26,541 bases of DNA from Hymenopellis radicata (GCA_015501595.1 JADNRX010000688.1:1-26541), one strand, 5' to 3'. Shown: positions 9,074-19,964, counted from the first letter of the stretch. Program-made: numbers and translations. The notes: generated by a model not told the origin, from the sequence alone.

Positions 9074-10039
9074 GAGCCTTCATGCACACTGGTGCGGAGG
9101 CGCCTTGAGGTATCTCGAATCGGAAGACGCGTCCAACGGAACGGGTCAGAGGTGCGCCTCCAGATCTCTGAACGTCCATTTCCCACTTCATTTCCCGGAG
9201 TCAGCGCTTCTTTCTGATGAAAACCATTCCGAGTCCTTGTTCTTCAGAGGGAAGAACAAAAGGACAGCATTCCAAGAACAAGGCGCCGCGCGGACATGCA
9301 TATCTGCTGATACGCGAGGATGCACATGGGAAGGAGGACCCACAATCGCCCAAATCTGGAATGGACAGCTACGCGTACTGCACGCATTTCTAGGTCGATT
9401 TCGTCGCTTGGAGTGGCATTCTCCAGTTTGCGCGCACCCGGAAACCACTCCAGCGGTGGAACAGACGTGTCAACCGCGCACTCGAGATACAGAAAGCACC
9501 ATCGAGAAGCGACGATCCTCCCTTGATCTTCGCCGACTTTTGGGACAATAGCGCTCAATCATGCGCTGATGGCTGCACGGCTAAGCTGTTGGGGGCTGTT
9601 TGCGCGGGCCGGGCTGTTTGGCCTCTAAAAGAGGGAGCCTCAATCCGATTTCCTTCAATTTGGCTCTCTCTTCTACGACCACCATCATCATGAGCCTTAG
9701 ACGTCGAGCACCTTTGCCTCGTCGTCGTTGCGGTCGCTTTATCGTGCAATGGTACTGTCCTGTGCTTTCTCATCGCAGAGCTCCTCGTTGACCTTGTCTT
9801 TGTAGATCGCAACTCATCCACCCCCTGGTCATAACGACCTGACATGTCATACAGACGTTGTCTGACCTGGCAAGACTAATACGTCGCCACGGTCGCGATT
9901 AATTGCACGCACGATCGGCTGCCCAACTGCGCCACATTTCAGATCGTCGAAGCCTTGCTGGGGAGGGTCCCCAATCAAGTACGCAACCTGTTTGATATGC
10001 TTCCCGACGTCACTGATGGCGATCCAGACTTTTCTTTCT
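9074..10039. other. Conserved inverted-repeat core without a recognised gene
   Basis: The section from about 9245 to 10000 is almost identical to 14690-15390 in reverse complement. Long open frames occur on both strands at the same place (for example 9244-9558), and none shows a known domain. One small difference is a 19-bp partial duplication around GGCTGTTTGCGCGGGCC at 9594-9620, absent from the right arm. Confidence 0.4.
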
Positions 10040-10192
10040 ATGTTTTGCTTTTTTCTTTCTTGTAAGTCTCTGCATGAACGTTTATCTTTGTCCTTACTAA
10101 ACCTCGGTCGTCCAGTTCTCTTTCTCCTCTATGGCCACAAACACCATACCCATTCAGCCTTCTCTCCAGCTAGAGTGACTCTCACCGCTTGA
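10040..10192 (+). CDS. Possible small spliced ORF, left-arm copy
   Basis: This is a weak candidate. Exon 10040-10061 and exon 10116-10192 are joined over a 54-nt intron with a textbook donor GTAAGT, a branch-like TTACTAAA and acceptor CCAG. The product would start MFCFFLSFLFLLYGHKHH, a signal-like hydrophobic stretch, and end after about 32 residues. The right-arm copy keeps the intron and stays open longer. The intron consensus is the best evidence. It could equally be a spliced non-coding transcript. Confidence 0.22.
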   Translation: MFCFFLSCKSLHERLSLSLLNLGRPVLFLLYGHKHHTHSAFSPARVTLTA

Positions 10193-11295
10193 TGTACGCA
10201 CGCTAAGGCTGTCCGACAAGTACTCGCAGCAAGAGGCCAACCCAAACGGGTCAGAAATGGCGCTGTGCAGTCGTCGGACGGCTGGTGCGTCCGCATCAGG
10301 TATGAAAGTTCGTCGACTCGCTGTTGTTGTTCGGTGGCGTGATCCGTGAGTGCCCCAATCTGAGTGCTCCGTGGCCATGGGTGGTTCACCGAGGTCTAAG
10401 TCGTGAGCACGTCTTTGTCTCCGCTGCCTCGGGCTCAAAACGACTGCTACTACCACCTCAAAAATAATACGCCACTATGCTATGCCGACTACTCAACAAC
10501 AACTTATGCTTCTATGATTTGAAAGCCACCAACCTCTTTTGAGGCTCTTCATCCCTCGAGTCCGATCCTCTGGGGCTCTGAAATGCTAGACGATGTGCAT
10601 CTTCCAAGGAAGTGCCGCGTCGTTGCGGGGAAGGATGCGTGAAAGGTGATTATCACTCCATTTTGGTCCGAATGTCACCTCTGACTCTTGCTCCCTCAGG
10701 TCGACCCAAATCTTCCTTCGAGCTCTTACTCTCCGTTCTACTTGTTTGGTGACATTCTGACTGCACCTAGATCACCACTCAGACTCCCGGCCGTGTTATC
10801 TTCAAGAATCTGCCAAGATTTCCAGATCTTATCTACGCCTGGTACCTTCGATTCTAGACGACTCTTCGTTCGACTAACGCTTTAATTCACTTGGAAACTG
10901 CGATTCACCATCAGCATCTCTGAAGCTCAACTATCCCTTGATGGCATGAAAACGCCTCTTGTCACGTACCGTAGAACGAATATATTGTTTCCTGTGAATG
11001 GTTGTTATCGCCATAACTTGCGGCACTTCGTCATGTCTCCGGGATGTCATCGGTAACTTTCTTCAATTCTATGTCTAGAAAGCGCTGTAAAATGCTTCTA
11101 GTCAGTCTTATCACGTTGTGACGACTGCAAGATCATGAAAGCACGCTTCTAAACGAACCAGCCTTCACATATCAAGAACTTTTCATAGTTGCAAGCTTGG
11201 TCCCAATGTGATAGTAGCGAATGTCCGTTAAACTAGAGACGAGGTATGTAACATAAGTAAAGCAAGATAACGAAAGTGCAGTGGTCCAAAAGAGA
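10193..11295. other. Inner end of the left arm and start of the spacer
   Basis: Up to about 10710 the sequence pairs with the right arm, including the block 10553-10627 that is doubled there. From 10710 to 11295 it is single-copy in the window, with short open frames but no convincing gene. The last part should be the 3' flank of the minus-strand membrane protein gene. Confidence 0.4.
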
Positions 11296-12668
11296 TCACG
11301 GATTGTTAATAACAGTAAGTGGACTGGGCACGGCAGGTGCGGCAGCGCCTGGCGGAAGCATAGTGACGATAGAGGGCGTCCGTGGATGATTCAAGGACAC
11401 GGAACTGCCGGCCTCTGGTGGAGGCGAATACACCGATCTAAAGGGATCTGAATCTCGGAGATGTGTAGACATTGTCGGTGATGAAGCCGCCAGCTTTGTA
11501 GGAGAATAATTTGGCGTCAGCTTAGTTGGTGACGGTACTGGTGAGGAGCCATCATTGACATTCACCAAACTTCTATTTGGAGGCGGCCACACTTCCTCGT
11601 GGAATATGCTCCCCGAGTCCGATGCACGGAGAACAGAGGGCGCGGGACTGGAGTTTTCTCGGGCATGGACGTAGTGGTAGTGGTGCTGGTACGGGCCGGG
11701 AGTGGGTGTTATTGGGGGCGACGGCGATGATGGATGTCTGCTGTGGCCCGTCGAGCTGCCCACTGCCATTAAGTTGACGTTGGACGTGGACGGAACAGAC
11801 CGCATCTGATCGCGATATGGGGGACGGTCATCGTCGAATTCGCCGTCCAGTAAACCCATGGCACCAGCACCCATGCCTTCTCTGCGAGTACGTCGAATAG
11901 CTTCCAGCCAACCGACACGTCTTTTCCGGGCGCGTTTGATAACAAAGACAACACCAAGAGCAAGCGCGAGCAGAACAAGGGCTGCTGTCGTGACTCCGGC
12001 GATCAAGGCCGTGCGGGAGGCGGTGTCATTGTTGCTTGCATTCTGAGTGGCTAGACCGGTGGGAACTGCAGACGTGAACGTCGTAAGTTGACCGTTAACT
12101 TCAGTAGTGACCGTCGTAAGCGTTGTAGAGCCTGACGATGTCGGTTGAGTAGTTGAGTCTGCGGAATCGGCAAGTGAAGTGATAGTGCTCGGTACACTCG
12201 AGGTTGGCGGCGGAAGGGATGAAGGAGAAGTCGTAGGGGAAGAAGAAGGGGTAGAAGAAGGGGACCTCGAGGAGGGGAGGATGAGGGTGGAGCTGAGGTG
12301 GGGGTAGAGGATGGCGAGGAAGACGGAGGCTGACTAGAAGGCTGCGATACGGGCGGCTGGCTTGAGTCCGAACCCGGCGGAGAAGAAGGCCCGGAAGTTG
12401 GCGGTGTAGAGCTAAAGAGTCGTTCATGATTGACATTGAGAAGCGCAGCAACTAAATGACATACCTTGGTTGTTGGTCCGTTCCTCCAGTTTGCGTACCG
12501 CCACCATCTGTTCCTCCACCAGTCCCGGTACCACCATCTGCACCAGTGCCAGCGCCTGTTCCAGTACCAGGTCCCGTTCCAGTATCCTTCTCACTCAATC
12601 AGTTTTCCCCGTTTCGCAGCAGTAGGCCAATTCTCACCGTCTGCCTTGGCAGCATCACCCGCCGTGTA
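11296..12668 (-). CDS. Single-pass membrane protein with Ser/Thr/Pro-rich ectodomain, frames broken, 5' end unresolved
   Basis: The clear part ends at stop 11296-11298. Reading in frame: a Ser/Thr-rich stalk (TTLTTVTTEVNGQLTTFTSA), a membrane span ALIAGVTTAALVLLALALGV at about 12009-11950, a basic stop-transfer KRARKRR, and a cytoplasmic tail of about 210 residues rich in Pro and Ser. Upstream, an intron (12412-12464, GTATGT..TTTAG) joins a Gly-Thr repeat region (GTGTGAGTGADGG) to SSTPPTSG. The frame changes once in a C/T-rich run near 12265-12275. It changes again at a TGAGTGAG direct repeat near 12590-12600, where removing four bases would rejoin SCTTVYTAGD to the repeat region. No start codon or signal peptide was found. 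It resembles fungal surface sensor-like proteins in layout only. It may be decaying or carry base errors. Confidence 0.5.
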
Positions 12669-13810
12669 TACAGTGGTACAAGATTCAACATCCTTCCTCG
12701 TTCATCTAATAGTCCGAAAGCTAGTTTATGGCAAGTAGAAAGTCCGTGTGAGATGGCGAAAGGTAAGCAACCAGCGCTTGTCAAGTGTCGTCAAAGATGA
12801 TGATGATCGTTCCAGAACGGAGTGGAGACCCTTTTTGCACTGCCACGACTAAAACGTTTGGAATCTTTTGATATCACATCTCCCTTTCACGGCGTCCTGT
12901 CGCCGCAGCACCCAGGCAGCACCACATTGTTTGCTCCCTACGAACTCTAATGTCAGAACTTCTGAGGCCGTCTTCTCTTCTTCACTTGTTCTCTTTTTGC
13001 AACAGCCTTTCAACGCAAAAAGCGGAAGCAAATCTATAGATTTTAAACTTAGCGATCGCGGCAGCGCTGAGACAGATCGACATCCCGCGTGAACATCAAT
13101 CAGGTCGCGCGACACTACGGCTCTGCATGCGTTGTTTCTCCTCTGTGCATGTGGCAATGGGAAGACTGAGCAGTCTGAGATCCATCCAGCATTTTTCTGA
13201 CCTGCATGGCCTTGGCGTCGAGGACAAGGCCCGACAGCAGCTCCCTCTAATTTAAATATGTTATCCAACCTATTCAAACTCGGAGATACCTGCGTCTGCC
13301 GTACGGGCACAATATGGCTGCGTTAGGACTGACAAGTGTATATTCTTCGACGGGTAACAACGATTCACAGAGAACACACAATATATTTGGGCTATAATAC
13401 GTGACAAAGGCGTTTTCATGGGAGCGACGAGAAAGAAAGATTGAGTTGAGCAATCCAAAAGCTTGGGGAAACATGAGTTCGGAGGGTCGAGCAGGAGATT
13501 ATCATCGTGTTTGAGAGGCAATAAAGGGTGAGCGAACCAGGGAGCCTGCCTAGGGTATAGACAAAGGAACCCCCATTCCAGAGTCCAAGCTGTAGCAAAG
13601 TTCAGTTGGTATCCCAGACTCCCAGTCTTGAAGATGACACGGTCACGAGGTCGTAGAAGACTGATTCCGGAGCAGTCGAAAGGTCACCAGTCACTCAACT
13701 AGAACATACACTAACACAGGAACTTGGGTCCACCTGAGGGAGATAACAGTCAGTACTGACATTAGGGCCAAAATGGAGTGATAACACCTTTCACGCATCC
13801 TTCCCCGCAA

Positions 13811-13888
13811 CGACGCGGCACTTCCTTGGAAGATGCACATCGTCTAACTTTTCAGAGCCCCCCGGGGATCGGACCCGGAGGGATGAAG
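13811..13888. repeat. Doubled block in the right arm, unit 1
   Basis: Begins CGACGCGGCACTT and contains GATGCACATCGTCTAAC. It is related to unit 2 at 13999-14073 and to the single left-arm block 10553-10627 (inverted). This unit is the closer match to the left arm. Confidence 0.7.
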
Positions 13889-13998
13889 CACTCAACGATG
13901 TTACTCGGAGCATATTTGGTCGGCCTGGAAAAGATGTCAGTCAAAGGTCTAGGAAATGAGGAAGACTTGACGTACAAGGCCAGTTTTCGTTCGGGCAA

Positions 13999-14073
13999 CG
14001 ACGAGGCACTTTATGAAAGATGCACATCGTCTAACATTTCAGGGCCCACGAGGGTCGGACTCGAAGGATGAAG
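13999..14073. repeat. Doubled block in the right arm, unit 2
   Basis: Begins CGACGAGGCACTT and shares GATGCACATCGTCTAAC and TCGGAC.CG.AGGATGAAG with unit 1, about 110 bp away in the same orientation. Confidence 0.7.
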
Positions 14074-14319
14074 ATCCTCGAAAGAGGTTGAATGAGTGGA
14101 TAATAGTAGTCGTTGGCAAGGTCGTTGGTTGAGTAGTTGGCATAGCAGATTAGCATAATATCGGTTTTCGAGTGTCGGTAGTAGCATAGTCATAGTCGTT
14201 TCGGAGGATAGATAGCAGTCGTTGAGAGCCCGAGGCAGCGGAGACATAGCAGCGCTCACGGCTTACGCCTCCGAGAACCAGGTCGGACCCATGGCCACGG
14301 AGCACTCACATTGGGGCGC

Positions 14320-14627
14320 TCACGGATTACGCCACCGAACAACGACAGCGAGCCGACGAACGTTCGTACCCGATGAGGACGCGCCAGCCGTCCGACGACT
14401 GCACAGGGCCATTTCTGACCCGATTGGGTTGGCCTCTTGCTGCGAGTACTTGTTGGACAGCCTTGCGTGCGCACATCGAGCAGTGAGAGTCACTCTAGCT
14501 GGAGAGAAGGCTGAATGGGTATGGTGTTTGTGGCCATAGAGGAGAAAGGGAACTGGACGACCGATGTTAGTAAGGACAAAGGTAAACGGTCGTGCAGAGA
14601 CTTACAAGAAAGAAAAAAGCAAAACAT
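14320..14627 (-). CDS. Possible small spliced ORF, right-arm copy
   Basis: Exon 14627-14606 and exon 14552-14320 are joined over a 53-nt intron (14553-14605) with GTAAGT, TTACTAAC and CCAG, giving about 84 residues. The product would start with a hydrophobic stretch (MFCFFLSFPFLLYG), then HKHH, then a polar, Arg-rich tail. The left copy has a stop where this one reads CGA, so the tail is not conserved. A secreted peptide is possible but unproven, and the differences between arms do not look like purifying selection. Confidence 0.25.
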
Positions 14628-15995
14628 AGAAAGAAAAGTCTGGATCGCCGTCAGTGACGTCAAGTAGTACAAGAAGAGGGGCGTACTTGATTGGGGACCC
14701 TCCCCGGCAAGGCTTCGACGATCTAAAATGTGGCGCAGTTGTGCAGCCGATCGTGCGTGCAATTAATCGCGACCGTGGCGACGTATTAGTCTTGCCAGGT
14801 CAGACAACGTCTGTATGACATGTCAGGTCGTTATGACCAGGGGGTGGATGAGTTGCGATCTACAAAGTCAAGGTCAACGAGGAGTCCCGCGACGAGGAAA
14901 TGGGACAGTACCATTGCACGATAAAGCGACCGCAACGACGACGAGACAAAGGTGCTCGACGTCTAAGGCTCATGATGATGGTGGTCGTAGAAGAGAGAGC
15001 CAAATTGAAGGAAATCGGATTGAGGCTCCCTCTTTTAGAGGCCAAACAGCCCCCAACAGCTTAGCCGTGCAGCCATCAGCGCATGATTGAGCGCTATTGT
15101 CCCAAAAGTCGGCGGAGATCAAGGGAGGATCGTCGCTTCTCGATGGTGCTTTCTGTATCTCGAGTGCGCGGTTGACACGTCTGTTCCACCGCTGGAGTGG
15201 TTTCCGGGTGCGCGCAAACTGGAGAATGCCACTCCAAGCGACGAAATCGACCTAGAAATGCGTGCAGTACGCGTAGCTGTCCATTCCAGATTTGGGCGAT
15301 TGTGGGTCCTCCTTCCCATGTGCATCCTCGCGTATCAGCAGATATGCATGTCCGCGCGGCGCCTTGTTCTTGGAATGCTGTCCTTTTGTTCTTCCATATT
15401 AAGACCAAGAATTAGGAATGGCTTTCATCAGAAAGTAGCGCTGACGAAAACTGGACGTTCGAAGATTTGGATGCGTACTTCTGGCCCGTTCCGTTGGACG
15501 CGTCTTACGCTTCGATCTACTCTGGTGTTCTCCTTTTGATTATCCAGTATATTTTCCTCAGTAAACAGAGTTGGCGCGAACGTACGTGGATGATGCGGAT
15601 GAGTTAAGTATACACGGAATGCAGAGCTAGGCGCCGTGCGTGAGCGATACAGTTGGCAGAACACACAGTACTCAAGGCGCCTCCCACCAGTGTGCATGAA
15701 GGCTCTAGAGCAAGTCCTTGTGAGGCGTGCCGCGTCTCTCAGACCGTGATGAGGGAAAGAGACAAGATCAATTCCTTAGGTAATCGGCGCGATCGGGAAG
15801 GTCGTGCTGTGTTGCTTACTCTCTCCCCCCTTGCACTCGCCGTCGAAAGGCGCTTCAAGTGAGAGCCAAGCACCAGTGCGATTTTCCCCAAAGACTCCCA
15901 TCATTGGGCGATTCAAAGCACCGTAGTTATCTGTATCTGTGGGTCTCCTCCCAGCTTACAGCATGTATGTACACTACTAACTTCACCCTTAGCTT
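14628..15995. other. Right-arm core and upstream region of the intact F-box gene
   Basis: The section from 14690 to about 15390 is nearly identical to the left arm in reverse complement. An open frame at 15087-15539 exists, but the opposite strand is equally open and no domain is seen. The empty site of the left-arm MITE lies at about 15703-15708. Confidence 0.4.
15520..15668. mobile_element. Candidate 149-bp TA-flanked insertion
   Basis: This piece is missing from the left arm (near 9107-9112). It starts CTCTGGTGTTCTCC and its other end, reverse complemented, reads CTGTGTGTTCTGCC: an imperfect terminal inverted repeat of about 14 bp. TA lies on both sides (15518-15519 and 15669-15670). It fits a tiny MITE, but the TIR is short and a deletion in the left arm is the alternative. 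Confidence 0.4.
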
Positions 15996-17308
15996 ATGAT
16001 CCATTTACCACAAGAAATATGCGACGACATCATCGACAAGGTCGCAGATGATGGACTTGTCGCACCCAATGCCTCTCTGGTCCGTCAGAACCGTGACACC
16101 TTGCGCTCTTGTGCTCTAGTCTGTACACTGTGGACAGCAAGAGCACAGAAGGTTCTCTTTCGGGCTCTGGAAATCCGATTTGTTCTTCACAACAAGTCGT
16201 TCACAAGCCCTTTTGGAGTTGACATGTTATTCTCCATCGACCCAGTCCATTTTCCATTCTATAAGGGTGTCAGGAAACGCACACATTTACTTTCGTACGT
16301 GAAGGATTTAAAAATCAAGTTCTCTCCTGGCCTTCATCATCCTGATCAGCGATCGCCTTCGCTCCCATTTGCCCGTCACATTCGCTACTGGAAAAATGAG
16401 CGAAGGCTGCGCTATGTCCTCGACGTTATCAAAAGTCTTCGGGCTGTTGAACAACTGGAACTAGCACCCTGTGTATTCATGCCACTTCTTACTAAGAACG
16501 TCTATTCAGCACTGTTGTCCGTCCTCCACCTTCCAACGTTAACCACTTTCCGCTTCCCGAATGGCGTCGTAGAAGATCTCTTCGCGCTCCTTCGCGAATG
16601 TCCCCAAATCACGTGTTTAGTCGTCGGGTGGATATACGGTCTGGAAGGTGCTGATGTCGCTACCCTCGTCCCACCGACGCTCGATTCCTTGGCAGAGCTG
16701 GTTTGCAATGACAAGGACTTCCTTCGACATCTTGAGACCCTCTTTCCCTCGCAACAAATGATCAAATATGGTTCCCTTCGGCGCCTTCACTTCGGTAACG
16801 CGCCTGCCACCAGACAGGGCCCACATGAAGAATCCCGCTGGATAGCAGGCGTGCTGCGTCGCTTGGACGGGAAATTACTACAGCATCTTTCGCTTTGTGT
16901 TTACCCCATCGGTAATGCGAATAGTCTTTTTGTGTGTCCCCAGCTCATTTCGCGATAGAGCCACTCTGGCGTCTCTTCGACCTTTCCAGCCTCGTTTATG
17001 TTGAGTTAACAACATGCTGGTACCACCAGACCTGTACGTGGTGGATCGACTGGCTTATACAGTCTTTCTCTGTTCCACCTGCGTCGATCAAAATTCAGGA
17101 ACTCAGGTTGTCGTCCACGCAGTCCGCTTCTGTGGCGGTGAATCGTTTGCAACCGTTGTTACCCCAATGGAACGTATTCGACAAGTGTGTGGCCTCATGG
17201 CCTGATCTGCGAAGGGTCATCTTGAAGTTATGGCCGCCATGCCCACGACATGCCGTGATTGAAGCTTTTCCAGAGTTGGAGAGAAACAGTAAACTGATAC
17301 TTGTCTGA
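15996..17308 (+). CDS. F-box-like/LRR-like protein, right-arm copy (intact)
   Basis: Exons 15996-16911 and 16959-17308 with a 47-nt intron (GTAATG..GATAG, phase 1) give 421 residues. The N-terminal LPQEICDDIIDKV..TLRSCALVCTLW is F-box-like (about residues 4-60). It is followed by about 360 residues with LRR-like hydrophobic spacing (LVVGWIYGLEG, LSLCVYPI, LVYVELTT). F-box proteins of this type normally act as substrate receptors of SCF ubiquitin ligases. The substrate is unknown. It differs from the left copy by many amino-acid changes, dense in exon 2, although flanking DNA is much more alike. The start ATG matches in both copies. Confidence 0.72.
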
Positions 17309-18174
17309 CGTGATATCTGCGACGTTTTTAAGCAGCGAGCGGTGTGTATCAATAATCTATGTGGCACCATACGTGGTATCGCCACTTCCCTCTGTTTCAT
17401 GGCGCTAGAACACGCCGCAATGTCCCCGTGTATCGTTCATTATGGAAGCTGGCTCCGACGCCTCAGAGATCGAGTTTGTCTTCGGGACTTTTCACGCATA
17501 TGGCAGCGGAATGGTCTCACTGAGCATTCTGCATTTGCTCGACTGCAACCTTGTCGACCGCGGCGACATCAGGGATCTCCAGGCCCGGCGCTCTTCGACG
17601 CGCACAAAGGGTGACCATCTTGCTTGCCCAACACCCAAACTGGTGCCCAAACTGAATGGTGCGTACTTGGGTGCACGGAAAACATAATTATCTATTGGTC
17701 TATGGTACGGTACAAGAGGCTTTTCCATGCCAGCCATGAAGAAAGATTCAAGTTGAGCGTTGAGCAGAGACATCACATAGATCGCCAGTACGCTTGGGGG
17801 TCGAATCAGAGATTGTCAGAGTAAGAAATCGCCTAAGAAAGTCAGAGAACCCGATCGCGAGAGAATGGTTGGTACAAGGGTGTGGCATCGAGAGTCATGC
17901 AAGGAGACACAATGTCTCTAGGTCGCCGCAGGGCATCAGCGTAGCCGTGTAAAAGAATCCAAGGCAACAACAAGCGAAGTCACGTCCGAACAATACCAAT
18001 GATGCAGCATATCCTCTAGTCCGGAAGAGTCGCACGACTGCGAGACGAGTACTCCACGTGAACTTGGGTATAGATGGAGACTCGATGATGAGACAAACGT
18101 CGACGTGGGGTATTTCAAGAGGGATGCAGAAACAGTCTTAATGTCGCCTGCCAACATTACTGCCAGTCACTTCG
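17309..18174. other. Intergenic region right of the inverted duplication
   Basis: The inverted similarity ends at the F-box stop codon. Open frames around 17403-17687 occur, but no domain, start context or intron supports a gene. This stretch also serves as the 3' flank of the minus-strand MYND gene. Confidence 0.35.
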
Positions 18175-19964
18175 CTAATCTAAGTATAGAGTATCCATGC
18201 CCATCCTTGTCCGAAATTCAACAGGATCCACCTCTCCCAACTTCCGGCAGTTCTTCCAAGTAATCAGTTCATAATCGAAGCGAAGAAGTTTCTTGGCCTC
18301 CGATGGCGTTATTCCCGCATCTAAAGACTGCTTCCTGATTACCTTCCAGTCCCCGAGAACCGTCGAGAGCTTGCGCCAATCTATGCCAATCTTGTCGTTG
18401 TACGCTGCAAGGACAGGACAAAACGGCTTGTGAGGCACGTGCGCGTGCTTCCACGCCGCGACCTGGCATTCTCGAGAGCAATAGGAAACGGTCTTGCAGC
18501 CAGAACACGTCTTGAGTTTGCGATTCTGGGTGGAGAAGGTCTCCGTACAGCCAGGAGCCTGACAGAGATCGGACTGGGCAAGCCTACGGGTTTTGTCGTA
18601 GGCAGAGACATGAAGGTCTGGCCCTTCGTCGCCAAAGAACTCCTTCAGGATCAACGGTGAATACGAGGGCATATTAGAGAGGACGGGAAGATTATTCTGG
18701 GAACAGAACATGAGGAGCACCTTGCCCACTCTGACGAGAATACGTATTATACTCGGATCGCGTTCATGCTGTAACGCCTTGGTCATAAGCGAAACCGTGT
18801 CGTGCGCATACGGAGCCCAGGCGCGCTGCAGCAAGGCATCGTTCTGAAAGAAGCGCTCTATCGCATAGAACAATATGCTAGTGAGAGAACGAAAGTCCAT
18901 ATGAACATCAGCATCTGAATAGGCGTTCTTGAGCAGTCGGTCGATATGCGACACAAGCTGTTCTGGCCAACAGGGTACGGCGTGGAGGCGAGAGGTGAGA
19001 GTTGTTCCAGTGGCACCGAGGAGGAGTTGAATGACGAGCAAGAGCGGGCCGTCCTTGTACATATCGTAGTGTTGCCAGAGCATATCAAGCATGTCCTGCG
19101 GAGGATTCGGAAGAGCGTCCTCGGACTTGAGTGGCCATGGTGCCCGCTCCCCGCGTTTCGCTGCTTTCTTTGCATCCTTGAAGATACGGTCTAAGGATGG
19201 CCAAGTCACCTCTGCAATTGCAAAGGGAATTAGGGCCCTGGCGAGAAAGGAAGATATGAGAGTGATCAGACGGCGTAAAGAAGCATCTGAACGGCTCAGA
19301 TCGTGAATCCAGTGACCGTCGTCCTTCGGACAGCGGCACCGAGCAAGCTTTTTCTCCAAAGCTGACACTGTCTGAGTGCTGCGCTTGTATGTTACGAAGC
19401 GCAGCATGGCGGTGAAGATCTCGGGACTGGCAAGACGCAGCTCCTGGAAAAGAGGCTCGGTGTCCGTAAACATGTAAATGCATGAAATGTAGAATTGCAC
19501 GCAGTGCTGAGGTCCATCAGGATGCGAGAGGCTGTCAACAAAGGCGGAAATGGTACGCTTGGTTGGCGTTCGCACAAGTGCGTAATGACGCGTAGTCCCA
19601 TTGGAGGTGCTCTCGCAGACGGGGAAACCAAAATGGTCCGAGAGCGTGAGATCCGCCTTGAGATCCTTTGGAATACGAGGTGGCATACTGTAAGGCAATT
19701 AAAACTCGAAGACAGACAGAGACAGAAAACGTACTTGGCAAATCTGGGCGATGAGACGTAGAGAAATCGCCTCAGTCGATCGACCTCCTTTTGTAGCGTT
19801 CGGATAGTATCACGGGACTTGATAGGCGAGTAGTGTATCGATTTGGAAGAACCAAAGACAACAATTGTACTCGATTCGGGACACAAAAACGGGCTGAACA
19901 ATTGAGCAGCCAAAGGCGGGGAACAAAGCGCTCCGAATTGTTGCCAAATTGCAGAAGTTCCCAC
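18175..19964 (-). CDS. MYND-type zinc finger protein
   Basis: The main exon is 19687-18175. A 47-nt intron (19688-19734, GTACGT..TTACAG) joins it to an upstream exon of at least 19964-19735 that lacks an ATG, so either the true start lies further upstream or translation starts at MPPRIPKDLK (503 residues). The MYND finger spans about residues 375-425 of that form: Cys pairs in LCQAPGC, TCSGC, YCSREC, then WKHAHVPHKPFC, a complete C/H set for two zinc ions. The preceding 370 residues are helical-looking without a known domain. MYND fingers usually bind proline-rich partners. Many fungal MYND proteins have no known role. Confidence 0.78.

Larger units (their letters stand above)
7084..10710. 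repeat. Large inverted duplication, left arm
   Basis: This 3.6-kb stretch matches 13722-17308 in reverse complement, including the F-box gene, its upstream region and a long stretch with no clear gene. The inner limit is near CCCTCAGGTCGACCC (about 10693-10707) against GGGTCCACCTGAGGG (13726-13740). The outer limit is at the F-box gene ends. Similarity is very high in about 9245-10000, high upstream of the gene, and clearly lower inside the F-box coding sequence, especially exon 2. Confidence 0.85.
12669..14319. other. Spacer remainder and inner end of the right arm
   Basis: Nothing convincing is coded here. 12849-13310 is open on the minus strand but shows no domain or codon pattern that I trust. 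From 13722 the sequence pairs with the left arm and contains an internal doubled block (13811-13888 and 13999-14073). Confidence 0.35.
13722..17308. repeat. Large inverted duplication, right arm
   Basis: Reverse-complement partner of 7084-10710. It carries the intact F-box copy, lacks the 326-bp MITE, and has its own extra pieces: a doubled block at 13811-14073 and about 149 bp at 15520-15668. The two arms face each other across roughly 3.0 kb. Confidence 0.85.

Noticed and set aside
12456..12800. Pro/Val-rich plus-strand open frame
   Set aside because: It is the antisense of the Gly-Thr repeat part of the minus-strand membrane gene.
12849..13310. 153-residue minus-strand open frame in the spacer
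   Set aside because: No recognisable domain, no signal peptide that fits the downstream membrane gene, and composition looks like chance.
14222..14539. Open plus-strand frame in the right arm conserved in the left arm
   Set aside because: Nearly every difference between the arms changes the amino acid in this frame, which does not fit a maintained protein.
15087..15539. 150-residue open frame in the right arm, with a matching frame at 9244-9558 in the left arm
   Set aside because: The opposite strand is open over the same stretch, the arms are too alike to show selection on either frame, and no domain, start context or splice signal supports coding.
7084..17308. LTR retrotransposon or a large transposon with 3.6-kb terminal inverted repeats
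   Set aside because: No reverse transcriptase, integrase or transposase motif in arms or spacer, and no target duplication at the outer limits.
17342..17687. Overlapping open frames right of the intact F-box gene
   Set aside because: Two frames overlap without motifs, intron signals or similarity to neighbours.
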